Shown here: positions 22,465 to 35,693 of the stretch, piece by piece
How positions within the stretch are numbered: position 1 is the first letter of the stretch
How the letters are laid out: each line of letters opens with the position of its first letter
NCBI RefSeq assembly: GCF_046630445.1
Contig: NC_092342.1
Span: 177,216,501 to 177,280,500, forward strand
Origin: Rutidosis leptorrhynchoides
Taxonomy: Eukaryota; Streptophyta; Magnoliopsida; Asterales; Asteraceae
Reading direction: 5' to 3'
DNA: 64,000 nucleotides
The notes under the pieces: generated by a model
What the model saw: the letters and a program-made list of their open reading frames with translations, nothing else
Databases searched by the model: none
What the model was told of the DNA's origin: nothing
Position numbers and translations under genes: made by a program

Positions 22465-25182
22465 TTAGGTAGCTGTGGTGTCGAAATTGTGATTAACTTC
22501 ATCGTCAATTTCTTTTGGTCCATAATCAACTTGCCTATCTGTGACTTTTTCTTTAAGCCAGTGCCCGGCTTCTTCCGTAATATCCCAAAATTCAACTAGT
22601 TTCGCCTTTTCTTTAGGCGACAGATTGGATACTAACCGGTTACATAACTTAAAGTTCCCCTTACTTCTAGCATCGATAGCCCGTTTAAAAAGTTTCTTCA
22701 TTGAACTGTTAATAACGGGGTCATTTAATTTCGTATCAACAACGGGGTTCTTTATTATCAAGTCATCATTAGGTTTTACTTCATTTTCCCCACACTTAGG
22801 CGTTTTATTATTGCTAAGCACTACCGTTGGAGTTGGTAAAACAACATGGTTATTACCAATCGTTTTTACTGGTTCAACGGTTTTAGTTGGTGGAGATTTA
22901 GACTTTCGAATCATAAAGGTGATTGATTTGTTACCACTTTTAAGTGTCATTCTTCCATTTCCTACATCAAATAACGCCCCGGTGGACGCAAAGAATGGTC
23001 GACCTAAAATTAGAGGAACGTTTGGGTCCTCTTCTATATCAATGACAATAAATTCGACTAGAAAGGTTAAATTACCTACTTGAACGGGTAGGTTGTCAGC
23101 AATTCCAACTGGGTGCTTAATGGTTTGATCAAAGAGTCGAACACTCATATCTGTTGGACTTAACTCACCTACACCTAATCTCTTATATAATGAAAGAGGC
23201 ATAACACTCACACTTGCACCTAAATCTGCTAGTGCATCATACATGACACAATCACTAAGTAGACAAGGAACAATAAATTCACCCGGATCACCTACCCTAG
23301 GTGGAGGTTTTGGTGGAACTGTATTCACCGGGTTTATATTTACGGCTTTTGTTTCTTGCACTTTCTTATTCTTTTTCTTCTTCTTCTTTCCAGAGGTATC
23401 ACAATCTTTATTACCTATCACTTGCTCATACTCAACTCCTTTTCTTGGAAACGGGATGGGTGGTTTATATGGTGCTACCACTGGCTTTACATACTCTGGT
23501 GGTGGTGGTGTAACTTCTTCATTTTTATTCTCATCTAAAACCTTCCCATCTTCCGGAGCTGGTTTTTCAGAATTTGTTGAAACCATGTTAACATTCTCAT
23601 TCCGAGGATTTGCTTCAGTATTACTCGGTAGCTTTCTTTGTTCCCTCTCACTCATTAAGCTAGCAAGAGTACCTACGTGTTTTTCTAGATTCAAAATGGA
23701 AGCTTGTTGAGTTCTTAATGACTGATCAAACCTCTCGTTCGTTTGGGTTTGAGTTTCAATAAATTGTGTTTGAGATTCAACTAGCTTGAATACCACGTCT
23801 TCCATATTTGACTTTTTCTCTTCGGTTTGTTGTTGTGGTTTATATAAGCCAGGTCTTTGTTGATTGAAAGTGTTGTTTTGAGTTGGTTGGTTATTCGGAC
23901 CTTGTTGGTTATACCAGTTATTTTCGGGTCCTTTTGGATTGTAAAGAATATTTTGATTTCGATTGAAGTTTAGCTTTGGCGGTTGATAATTATTTTGATA
24001 ATTATTTCCAGGCCTTTGGTTCATATAGGAAACATTCTCTCGTTGTTCCAATGTTGGTTCAATGTGACAATCTTTCAATAAGTGTGGTCCACCGCATAGC
24101 TCACAACTGATTCGTATTGCGTGAATATCTTTATTCATCTTTTCCATTCGTCTTTCGAAAGCATCTATTTTTGCGGAAACGGAATCAAAGTCATGGCTAG
24201 AATCAGCTCTAGCCGCTTTAGATGATCGAAAGATATCTTTTTCTTGGTGCCACTCATGAGAGTGGGAGGCTGTATTATCAATAATTTTGTAAGCTTCAGT
24301 TGCGGTTTTCTTCATGATGGAACCACCAGCTGTTATGTCGATGTCTTTTCTTGTAGCGATGTCTACGCCTTTATAGAAGATTTGCACTATTTGAAAAGTA
24401 TCTAGACCGTGTTGAGGACATCCTCTCAACATCCTTCCGAATCTTGTCCACGCCTCATATAATGTTTCATTTGGCTTTTGCGCGAATGTAACAATTTCTC
24501 CTTGAAGTCTCACGGCTTTGGATGCCGGAAAGAATCGTTTAAGAAATTTTTCAACTAAAACATCCCATGTGTCAATCGCCCCTTCAGGTAACGATTCTAA
24601 CCAATCTTTGGCTTCTCCCTTTAAAGTCCAGGGAAACAACATGAGATAGATCTGTTCATCCTCAACTTCTCGGATTTTGAATAGTGTACAGATCCTATTA
24701 AACATACGAAGATGTTCGTTTGGATCTTCCTTCGGCGCACCACTATATTGGTACTGATTAGTTACCATGTGTAGGATTTGTCCTTTGATTTCATAATCTG
24801 GCGCATTAATGTCTGGCTTAATAATGGCGTGACCTTGGCCCGTGCGTGTGGCTCTCATTCGGTCTTCCATACTTAGAGGTTCCAGATTTTCCATAATTGA
24901 ATTTGTTGAATACGAATCACTAGAAGATTCTGATTTAATGGTTTGTGGCTCAGGAGGAATAATTAGTGGTTCAAGATCTTGGAATTGTCCTTGAATATGC
25001 TCCGGGTTCTTAATTGTGAAGTCGGGTTCAAAAGATGGATTATCGGAAATTTGAGTTGGAGTTCTTGTTCGACTAGATGACGATTCTAAAGAAAAATCAA
25101 CGGCGACAATATTTGCTAGATGTCTTGATCGAGTTACAGGTGGTGAACGTATGACCGGCGGCGAACGTCTTGCTCGGTGCAT
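22465..25182 (-). CDS. Athila-type gag-protease polyprotein, intact 905 codons
   Basis: Starting at the ATG at 25182, the ORF is open for 905 codons. Residues about 1-120 form a variable Ser/Pro-rich arm. About 130-330 is a Retrotrans_gag core (EDPNEHLRMF, GEAKDWL). About 358-370 is a zinc knuckle (CELCGGPHLLKDC). A Gln/Asn-rich linker and a Lys-rich stretch follow, then a retropepsin at about 650-735 with DLGASVSVMP and an ILGRPFF flap-side motif, as in Athila proteins. It should form and mature virus-like particles. No pol follows within 2.3 kb, so reverse transcriptase must come from elsewhere. It is the only long uninterrupted transposon ORF in the window, in line with its near-identical LTRs. 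Confidence 0.9.
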   Translation of the reverse strand: MHRARRSPPVIRSPPVTRSRHLANIVAVDFSLESSSSRTRTPTQISDNPSFEPDFTIKNPEHIQGQFQDLEPLIIPPEPQTIKSESSSDSYSTNSIMENLEPLSMEDRMRATRTGQGHAIIKPDINAPDYEIKGQILHMVTNQYQYSGAPKEDPNEHLRMFNRICTLFKIREVEDEQIYLMLFPWTLKGEAKDWLESLPEGAIDTWDVLVEKFLKRFFPASKAVRLQGEIVTFAQKPNETLYEAWTRFGRMLRGCPQHGLDTFQIVQIFYKGVDIATRKDIDITAGGSIMKKTATEAYKIIDNTASHSHEWHQEKDIFRSSKAARADSSHDFDSVSAKIDAFERRMEKMNKDIHAIRISCELCGGPHLLKDCHIEPTLEQRENVSYMNQRPGNNYQNNYQPPKLNFNRNQNILYNPKGPENNWYNQQGPNNQPTQNNTFNQQRPGLYKPQQQTEEKKSNMEDVVFKLVESQTQFIETQTQTNERFDQSLRTQQASILNLEKHVGTLASLMSEREQRKLPSNTEANPRNENVNMVSTNSEKPAPEDGKVLDENKNEEVTPPPPEYVKPVVAPYKPPIPFPRKGVEYEQVIGNKDCDTSGKKKKKKNKKVQETKAVNINPVNTVPPKPPPRVGDPGEFIVPCLLSDCVMYDALADLGASVSVMPLSLYKRLGVGELSPTDMSVRLFDQTIKHPVGIADNLPVQVGNLTFLVEFIVIDIEEDPNVPLILGRPFFASTGALFDVGNGRMTLKSGNKSITFMIRKSKSPPTKTVEPVKTIGNNHVVLPTPTVVLSNNKTPKCGENEVKPNDDLIIKNPVVDTKLNDPVINSSMKKLFKRAIDARSKGNFKLCNRLVSNLSPKEKAKLVEFWDITEEAGHWLKEKVTDRQVDYGPKEIDDEVNHNFDTTAT

Positions 25183-26385
25183 TCACTGAATATCCTATTA
25201 GTTTTTTAAAAAGGAAAGAAAAATTATAATAAGTTATCCAATTAATAGACTTTTCTGATTTTGCCCACGTTTCGAATAGCCAAAAGATGCAGCAGAGGGG
25301 CAGGATTCGTTTGGTCTCAATATAATTGAGTACTGTTTGGCTCCAATAACCCGGTTCACGTACAAATCCAACTATTACTACGAACCAGAAAATTTTGATG
25401 TCTATCAATTTAACTACTTAAAATAAATTTTCGTAATTTTAAGAAATTTAGAGAAGAAGTAGAAAAAATTCTAAGTCCTAAAAACTAGAATGGCGAGAAA
25501 TAAGAGAGAAAAAGATTGCGCGTCGAAAAGTGTCGAAAAATAAAAAGGTCGAAAAATAGGCGTCGAAAAATAAAAATAAGAAAGTAGTGCGAAATACGGC
25601 GTCGTAAAATTCTAAAGCACCTAAAACTTAGTCTAAGGAATAAGCACTTAAGGGATTTTACGGCAAAGCCTAAAAATTCTAGAAGTAAAAATAACTATGG
25701 CAAAACTAAACTTAATACTAAAAGTTGCAACTATAGTCTAAAAATATAAAGGTAATAAAACTTAAAAAAAAAATTATAATTTATTATATTTTAAAAAAAA
25801 TTTTTTTTTTTAAAATTTTTTTTTTTTAAAATTTTTTTTTTTTTTTTAAAAAACGAATTTTTTTTTCTTAAAAAAAAACGTTTTTTTTTTTACAATTTTT
25901 TTTTTTTCTAAAATTTTTTTTTTTTTTTTAAAACGAATTTTTTTTTTCTTAAAAAAAAAACGTTTTTTTTACAATTTTTTTTTTTTAAAAAAAAAACGAA
26001 TTTTTTTTTACAAATTAATACTTTTTTATAATTATTATTTTTTTTTCAAAACTTTTTTTTTAATTCATTTACTATTCATGAATAGTAAATGAAAAGAAAT
26101 TAATTAATTTACTATTCACATGAAAGCGACATGATAGAAATTATTAATTACAAGTTACATAATATACCCCTGAAGTATTTAATAAATACGACTTTTTAAA
26201 ACTTTTACGATTCAAAATATATTCTAAAATATTATTATATTATTATATTCTATTTCAATATTATTATATTATTATATTCTATTTCAATATTATTATATTA
26301 TTATATTTTATTTCAATATTATTATATTATTATATTTATTAAATTATTATTATAATTAAAAATATAGCGTTTTAGCGCTCCCCGG
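25183..26385 (-). other. Athila-like 5' leader with A/T homopolymer tract
   Basis: Contains a 25500-25620 stretch rich in CGTCGAAAA-type repeats, and A/T homopolymer blocks at about 25765-26055 (runs of T or A broken by ACGAATT). It also holds a palindrome-bearing module (26061-26215) shared with solo LTR E and a 29-bp tandem repeat (26231-26338). No ORF is credible. The homopolymers could be partly assembly noise. Confidence 0.6.
26231..26338. repeat. 29-bp tandem repeat, nearly four copies
   Basis: Unit made of ATTATTATATTATTATATTC plus TATTTCAAT, at 26231, 26260, 26289 and a partial copy at 26318. Confidence 0.88.
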
Positions 26386-26402
26386 CAGCGGCGCCAAAAA
26401 CT
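26383..26402 (-). other. Primer binding site of the Athila-like element (tRNA-Asp type)
   Basis: The minus strand reads TTTTTGGCGCCGCTGCCGGG, continuing GA, just after the LTR end. Plant tRNA-Asp would pair with TGGCGCCGTTGCCGGGGA, so there is one mismatch. This primer is typical of the Athila/Calypso lineage. Confidence 0.8.
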
Positions 26403-26620
26403 TGATGATGTAGCGTGAGGGTACGAAATAGTATTATTTTTACTAGGAAATACTACAAAATATGACACAAGTTTTATTAATTTACGGATGGGATATACCT
26501 AAACCTTGCTACAACACTATAGGCAGTGTACCTAATCGTAGAGTAGTGTAGTTTTTAGTAAGTCCGGTTCGTTCCACAGGGAGCTAGTGATTACGTACTA
26601 TATTTTTATAAAACTATATT

Positions 26621-26708
<88 letters not shown>

Positions 26709-28269
26709 TAGTAATATTATTATAAAAGGGGGGTTTTTACCGTTTAATGACCGGTTTGTCGATTTTATATTTTTAAGCGTAAAGATAAATGACAATAATT
26801 AAAGTGCGTAAAATAAATAAATGACGATAAATAAAATAACAATAAATAAAATTGCGATAGAATATGAAATAAAAGGATTATGCTTATTTAAACTTCCGTA
26901 ATCATGATGTTTGACGTTTTGATTTTAATTAATTGTTACTCGGGTTAATTGTCCTTTGTCATGGTTTATTTGATACCTATCTGGTTTTTATCCATAATAG
27001 TCCATCGGTCATAAATATAAAGTGCGAGTGTCCTCGTCAAATTACCCTTATACCCGAAGTCAAATATTCCAACTAATTAAGGATTTAAACTGTGACGCAG
27101 TTATCACTTCTGTCAACAATTACACCAGTTATCACTGTATGTAATCTACCCCTGTTTTGATTAGATATGAATATTAATTTACCCACTTGATCAGTTTGAA
27201 TAATCAATTACCCAACCCGAATAATTAATTAAATGATTATAATAGATTCCATATGAACGTCACTAAATAGGACAACCATAATCATTATTAATTATTAGGA
27301 TAATTAATTTGAAGATAGGTTCGACAGACTCCAATGAGTTGTCACTCAATTAGACAATACCCCCCATCTATTAATAGTCAATAGTCCAATTTCCACAAGT
27401 GTCGGTCTTTTGCCCAAACCTTAATTATGGTACAAAGCCCAATTACCCAATTTTAGTAATTAGCCCAACATCATGATTACTTTGTTTTAAATAAGCATAA
27501 TAATAACTTAGCTACGAGACATTAATATAAAAAGGTTGAACATAACTTACAATGATTAAAAATAGCGTAGCGTTACACGGACAGAATTTCGACTTACACA
27601 CTCAAACGATCTCTATCATAAATCTTATTATTATCATAATTTAAAATTAAAATTAAGATTATTGTTATATCTTATTAAGTTAACATTATGATAGAGATAT
27701 AGAATATAGATATTGATAATAGATAGATGGATCGATATATAGATTTAGGATAGAAAAATGTATATTTCAATTGATCGTTACATAGCCTTTTATAGGCGAA
27801 ATTAGAAATTGAATTTTCATTTACGACCCCTGAACTATGCTCAATTAACAACTTTTTATTATTTAATATTATTCTTATTATGAATTATTTAAATATTATA
27901 TTTTATTCTTGTGCATAGTTGACTCGTAATTTTTACACCGTTGCGTCGAGCGTTGAGAGTTGGTTCATGTCCTGGTTCCGGATTTTCGAACGTCCTTTCG
28001 TACAATTTTATATCGTGTACTTTGCGTTTTGTAACTTGTACTCTTGTCATTTTTAGACGTTCTTCATCAATAATTTGAACCTTTTTGATTGTATCTTGTA
28101 CTTTTGAGCTTTTTGGACCTTTTTGTCTTCAAATCTTCGTTTTCGCCTTTTGTCTTCGCACTTATTAAATATAAACGAATATTACTTGAAAATGGAACAA
28201 TTGCAACTAAAATCTTATCTTTCTTGGGGGATTTTGCTATGAAATATATGTTCCTTTTTAGCCTTATCA
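26403..28269 (-). repeat. Athila-like 5' LTR
   Basis: Same sequence as 18293-20113 except for a longer TA run (26626-26706) and two substitutions noticed by eye. Confidence 0.92.
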
Positions 28270-29111
28270 GTGACCTTACGGTTAAACACAACGTCCCTAA
28301 CCATTGACCCATTTCCTGTTTTTCTGATTTAATAACCATACTTAATCTATATATTCGATGTATCTGTCTGTTTTCTCCTCTTCATCCTCAACCCTCATAC
28401 GATCAATCCTAACACCGAACCTTATTTGTTTTAGTTTTGGATTTTAATTAGGAGCTATCTGTAATGAGGATTCTCGATCAACAGATAAGAAGGAGAGAAA
28501 GAAAAATAAAATTAAATTTAAAAAAAAAAATTCTGTTACAGACCTCACGAAGAACATGAAAAATCCAAATCATGATTTTTAAATCCAGACTGTTTTAGCT
28601 CCTAATTTCTACATGAAAGATGTTGTAAATCGTTCATAGAAACACTAGGGATAATCAATTGACTCAAAATCTTCAAAACGAATTCAAATTTTACATAGAA
28701 CAATTCGTTTGACTTTTTAGGAAAATAACTTTGACCTCAAATTCATACTCGATTTTAAGAATTGGAATTTAAGCCTTTGCAGATAGTTTCAATAGAGGAT
28801 TCTTAACAAGGCTACAATTCTAGATTTTGAATTTAATGTAGAAATTGGGCTGTTGTAAAAATAAACCAAGAACAGGGTAAACCGACGGGTTTCTTGTGTT
28901 TTTCTTTAAAAATCTCAATTTGATAGAGTCTGTAAGAGTTTTAAATTGATAAAGATAATAACAGAACTGAGTGTGTGAATCTAATCTATCGAATAATTTG
29001 TTTATTATGTAGCTACTTTGATCGACAGGTTCCATATTATAAACAGAAAAAAAAATAGAAAAAAAAAACGTACGATCCCTCACAGAATTTGGACGTTATT
29101 GTGCCTTATTG
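28270..29111 (-). other. C left LTR segment between Athila-like element and solo LTR E
   Basis: Aligns with 60876-61716 in the right LTR. It starts with the remaining half of the tRNA-like segment (28270-28311). No gene; the 87-codon antisense ORF is not supported. Confidence 0.75.
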
Positions 29112-31743
29112 TGTGATGACCCAGAAATTTCTGACCAAATTTAAACTTAAACTTTAACGTTTTCGACACGATAAGCAAAGTCTATAAAACTGAATCTCAA
29201 AATTCTTGAACTATTCAATTACCCTGTTTGTCCGACGATTCACGAACGTCATAAAATGTATTATATAAACATAAGAGTTTTCAATATATACGGAATCATG
29301 CGAATAATATTTATATATGAAATGATAAAAATTTACTATTAAACAATGCTTTTCAAATTAAAATTTTTACGTATTAAGTCGTTTTATTTTTATGATATAA
29401 TTTTTGTAATTTTTTTAAGAAACGAAGTTAAATTAAAAATGTACAATTTGTAAAGCACAACGTATAACAACGTGTAGCTTAAATAGTTGAATCGAAATTA
29501 ATTCATTTACTATTCATATGAATAGTAAATGAAATGAAATTAATTAATTTACTATTCACATGAAAGCGACATGATTGAAATTATTAATTATAAGTTACAT
29601 AAAATACCCCTGAAGTATTTTAAAAATACGACTTTTAAAATCTTAATCGATTCGATTTTATTATTATATTATTATATTCTACTTTATTATATTATTATAT
29701 TATTATAATTATAAACGTACGATTCCTTTTATTATTATATTATTATTTTATTACTTTATTATATTATTATAATTAAACACGTTTGATTCCTTTTATTATT
29801 ATAATATTATTTTCTAACTATATATATATCGATCGATCGATTGCAGAAACACACACACATATATGTACATATATATTTATTTCATATATTTTTATTCCGT
29901 AATAATTCTAGTGCAATATTCAAATTAAGTATTAGTAGTATACATAAAATACTACGACGGAGTTATGCTCGGGTGATTTTCAAAACGGATTTTATGAGTG
30001 GGATAGAGCTAAGGAAAATTATGGGTTATAGCTTTGGAGGTTATGGGTAATGTTCATGGGTATTGTTCGCAAGTCAAACCTAGTGTTTATCATCTCTGTT
30101 GCGTCTACGTACTTTCCTGCAATATTGAATCACAATATTGATACGTGAGCATTCATATCTTATCTTTTATATATTAATAGTGTATACATGTCTAGTGCTC
30201 GAGTATATATGTTTATGCATGCTTGTATGCTAAATTTTGTCGTTAAATAGCTTATAATGAATCACGAATTAAATACATATATTACTGATAAAAGGTATAT
30301 GATATGCATGTTTTGGAAAGCTGGCGAAAAATCAATAACTTTTCATTTAGAAAGCGCGTAATTTCGGTGAACGAATTAAAAGATATGATCAACTGAATTA
30401 TGATTGACATTAATTAAAATTACTCTTGAATCTGCAATTGATATTTAAACAACTTGTTTGTAAGATTGATAAATTAGATTTTTGAATATTACCAGCCGAG
30501 TAAATGAATCCTTATATAAGGCGCGTCTCGTTTTGTTGAACAATTGTCAAAATTGACTGTTTTATCATGTTTTAAAGCCTTATAAAAACTATAGTCTAAT
30601 TTTACAAGAATTGGAAAACTATGTGAAATGTTAAAATGTTTCGATTGCCATGATCATTCAACTATAGTATTAAGTCAGATTGACTTTTTGAAATGACTTT
30701 TGATAAACTTTTGTATGTTGATTTCGAGCATTAGGATTGTGATACACTATGACCTGACATAGCTTGATAGACATTTATTGACCAACATATGTTCTTTAGG
30801 TTGAGATCTACGGTTATTTGGTAATCCGAGTTTCAGTCACATTTTGGTGAACGACTTTATATGCTGCTAAGGTGAGTTTCATTGCTCCCTTTTTAATTGC
30901 TTTTGCAATCTATATTTTTGGGCTGAGAATACATGCAATATATTTAAGCACAATGGATACAAGTACATACTTAATTCTACACTGAGTTTGAACTCAAAAT
31001 CTCTTAGCTTTGGTAACTAGTAACTGCCAGTACATAGGATATGGACTGGTGGGCGCGAATAACAGTATATGGATCCATAGGGCTTGACATCCCCGTCTGT
31101 TCCAGGTATAGAAACCCTAGCCTAAACTATAAAACAGACGTATGCTATTTGAGGTTAGAACATGTTAGTTTGCGTGTATTGTACATGTTGGTTGCATGTA
31201 TGTTAAAACAGGGGTACTTATTAAAACATTAAAGTTTAGTTACCAGGGTGCTCAATCTTGTAGAATATTTTGATAAACGTTTCTGGATGAAACAACTAAA
31301 ATCTTGTGATCCACCTTTATATACAGATTATGTGCAACACTAAAACTATGAACTCACCAACCTTTGTGTTGACACTTGTTAGCATGTTTATTCTCAGGTT
31401 TTCTAGAAGTCTTCCGCTATTTGCTTATATGTTAGACAATCTATGTGCATGGAGTCTTACATGACATATTTTTCAAGGAAACGTTGCATTCACCAAATCA
31501 TCACCATGTATCTTATTTTGACTGCATTGTCAACGGAAGTATTATTGTAAACTATTATTTACGATGTTTGTCTATATGTAGAAATCATCAGATGTCGAAA
31601 ACCTTTGATTTAAATATTCATTTATGGTGTGCCTTTTCAAAAGAATGCAATGTTTACAAAACGTATCATATAGAGGTCAAATACCTCGCAATGAAATCGA
31701 TGAATGACGTGTTCGTCCATATGGATTTGGAGCGATCGTCACA
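29112..31743 (+). mobile_element. Solo gypsy-type LTR E (2.63 kb)
   Basis: Starts TGTGATGACCCAGAAATTTC and ends GCGATCGTCACA. It is flanked by TATTG on both sides (29107-29111, 31744-31748), and the homologous site in the right LTR has one TATTG (near 61717). No internal region or second LTR is present, so it is a solo LTR left by LTR-LTR recombination. It carries the conserved box at 31351-31430 and the GAGGT/ACCTC hairpin at 31673-31690. Confidence 0.88.
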
Positions 31744-31748
31744 TATTG

Positions 31749-33071
<1,323 letters not shown>

Positions 33072-33138
<67 letters not shown>
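33072..33138. repeat. (TA)n microsatellite after foldback MITE
   Basis: Continuation of the TA run interrupted by the MITE. Confidence 0.9.
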
Positions 33139-33140
<2 letters not shown>

Positions 33141-34688
33141 AATGTTTAGTATTTATACTTTTCAATATAATAATAATAATTTATAGAAATCAAAAATTTA
33201 TGATAATATCATATGTATATTTATATATATTCATATGGTAGTAATTTAGCTACTTTATTTATTATTTTACATTTTAATTCAAATGATTAAAGTGTACTTT
33301 ATTAATTCAATCTATTGTATATACACTTACATTTATATTTATTTACACACAATAGTTCGTGAATCGTCATAAATAGTCAAGGTCAAATGCATTCATGAAA
33401 AAAATAGTTCAATTAATTTAAGACTCAGTTTAATATACTTTGCTTATCATTTCAGAATCCTTTGAGGATCAAGTTTAAATTTGGTCGGAAATTTTCGGGT
33501 CATCACAGTACCTACTCGTTAAAGAAATTTTGTCCCGAAATTTGAGTGTGGTCGTCATGGCTAACAATAAGAATGTTTTCCTGGAGAATATGAGCTGATA
33601 AATAGAGTTTTATCATAATTGATTAATATAGACAAAACGATTCGATTATGTGAGGCGTACAAGTGAAGCTGTCACAAGAGAAGTTCAAGGGATTTGAAGA
33701 TAATTTTCGAATCTATATAAGATTTGATTCTTCGGTAATTCAGGAAATTAGAATCTCTCTAATTAAATGCGGAGATCTATCTTGATTTCTTTATCAGATA
33801 TTTCACTATAATTTAACTTCTTCTGTTCCATTACTTTTACCACTACTATACTAAATTCCCAAATTCAAAAGATTGTGAAAATGCTTAATCCAGTTCTGAT
33901 CCTTATCCTTATCTGACTATCGTAACAATCATTCTTCTTTTCCAACTTCCACCGGAGGAATCTATTTACTTCTACTTCGCCCTTAGGGTATAATGTTTTT
34001 AATTCTCCCGTGTCTTTATGTTGCTATAAACATTAATATACACAGTTTGTAATTTATGTTTTGTTATCGGGCTTTATATTCTCCCTTATATTTCGTAGTT
34101 TCATACTCTTGTTTTCTCTTTTTGACTTTAAGTCAAGCGAATAATGGTCCAGAATTTGTAGATATGAAGTTTTGAATGAACATGACTAATGTTCTAAGAG
34201 TGAGATTGTAATAGCACGATCTTGATTGGTCAAATTACCAAAATTCAAGAGAAAAGATAGAACTATCAAGAGATATGTTCTTGATATGTTTAGAGATTAG
34301 GTAGAATGTAAGAGTCGTGTAACATGGCACCTGATGACGTTATGGTCTGTGAATCATCAAGTTCCATTAGAAACTCAGCATGACTTACTGTAATATAATT
34401 ACGTTGATCAAGTGTTATTATATTATACTAACTCATGCATCAGTTCCCAACACTATTTCAAAAACATTCATATTTTAAATTCAAAGGTTCGCAGAATATA
34501 GAAACTAAAACAGTTTCCTTTTATAATATAATACGGATAGCGCAGAGAGATAATTAATATCAGACGAGAATATTTATGAAGATATCTTCAGAAATATTGA
34601 GGATATTAATAAATAAAGGTACGATGATATCTTAGGATTTCAGAATCAAATTGTGATGAAGAAATTCATTCACGATGATTTAGAATGG

Positions 34689-34886
34689 TTAAGGAGTAAG
34701 GTATTCGCTAAAGATTTCATCAGAAACAGATTCATCTGAATTCTTTATGTACAAGTTTAGTCCTTGTAATTTGTTCAGAGTCTTCTTCATGGTTTGCTCA
34801 ATCCGGTTTCCAGTTCTAACTTTTCTGAGCTTTGCCCACATACTATTCTTTATCTTTATACCTTTGACGGTTAAGGTCGTATGCAA
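34689..34886 (-). pseudogene. 65-codon ORF fragment of element C, unknown
   Basis: A small basic ORF with a helical stretch (RIEQTMKKTLNKLQGL). I do not recognise the family. It lies in the 3' half of C's internal region and may be a remnant of a larger element-encoded protein. Confidence 0.25.
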
Positions 34887-34962
34887 TTTTTGCTGCTGTA
34901 TTCAGCTTGTACAGTTTTTGCTGCTGTATTCAGCTTGTACAATTTTTGCTGCTGTATTCAGC
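34884..34962. repeat. 28-bp tandem repeat, 2.8 copies
   Basis: Unit core TTTTTGCTGCTGTATTCAGC plus TTGTACA; copies start at about 34884, 34912 and 34940. Confidence 0.88.
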
Positions 34963-35693
34963 GTTTTTTCAGAATTTGGAGTATTGATTTGTAGACTGGG
35001 AGCTTTACAAAATTTCAGAGTGGAAGATCATAATTCTAAGAGATAAGAATTATATGTATACTTATAACTGTTAATGTAGACATGCTGCGAGATTTCAAAA
35101 TAGTGATTGCTAATTCCCGGTAGTTTGGTATAGTAATTCTTGTTATAAGATGTAAATGAGTAAAAGATAGGGTTTCACTGAATATAGTGATTTTTCGGAA
35201 ATTCAAAGATCAACGGAGTTGTTGGTAAATTTACAGCTAATGTGGTGAGATATAAATGGTTTCCCGGTATCGATGACAAAAGACAACTTATATATCAGGG
35301 TTATAATAAGCTAATCCTAGTGAAAAGTCGAAGTTGACTTGTTGGATCTGTGATAAAATTGGCTAATTTGAAAGGAATTACCAAGTTATTTTGGGTAATA
35401 ATAACACTAAAGGAATTAGCACAGATACGTGTTAAACGTTTACTCAGGTTCCGAGTGTTTTCAGGTGCATAACTATATGCATTAATCTTTTCTTCCATAG
35501 ATGAAGTGCAGTTGGTTCATCCTTCCGATTGAGGTGTTTTTAAGAATCATGAAAAGTTTGAACGCAAATTGTAATCGTCAAGATACAAATGAGGTTTAAG
35601 ATGAAACCAAGTGACAAACTTGAAGAATTGTTTAGTTTCATATGTTATAATCAATATTTTAATTTATTTTAATTGTCCAATATTGAAATGTCC

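Larger units (their letters stand above)
18293..28269 (-). mobile_element. Athila-like gag-protease element (TR-GAG type), complete
   Basis: LTRs of 1821 bp (18293-20113) and 1867 bp (26403-28269) flank an internal part with a tRNA-Asp-like PBS, one long gag-pro ORF and no RT, RNase H or integrase. The flanks are GTAAC (18288-18292) and GTGAC (28270-28274), a five-base duplication with one change. Apart from TA-repeat length I noticed only two LTR substitutions (near 19327/27481 and 19526/27686), so insertion is recent. Plant TR-GAG elements (gag only, non-autonomous) are a described class. This one also keeps the protease. Confidence 0.88.
33508..35693 (-). other. Element C 3' internal region
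   Basis: Begins with the PPT-like box (33508-33524) next to the LTR. No pol domain is found. The one open stretch is a 65-codon ORF at 34689-34886 (minus), Lys-rich with RIEQTMKKTLNKLQGL, of unknown function. A 28-bp tandem repeat overlaps its start. The region ends at the A2 LTR (35694). Confidence 0.65.

Noticed and set aside
22541..23710. Plus-strand ORFs of 60-180 codons opposite the gag-pro gene
   Set aside because: Antisense shadows of the 905-codon ORF.
25765..26055. CRISPR-like or regularly spaced array
   Set aside because: Plant nuclear context; the repeats are homopolymers, and no spacers of constant size exist. No CRISPR array is present anywhere in the window.
26587..26802. Repetitive Ile-Tyr ORFs (also 32839-33241, 54831-55098)
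   Set aside because: Translations of TA microsatellites.
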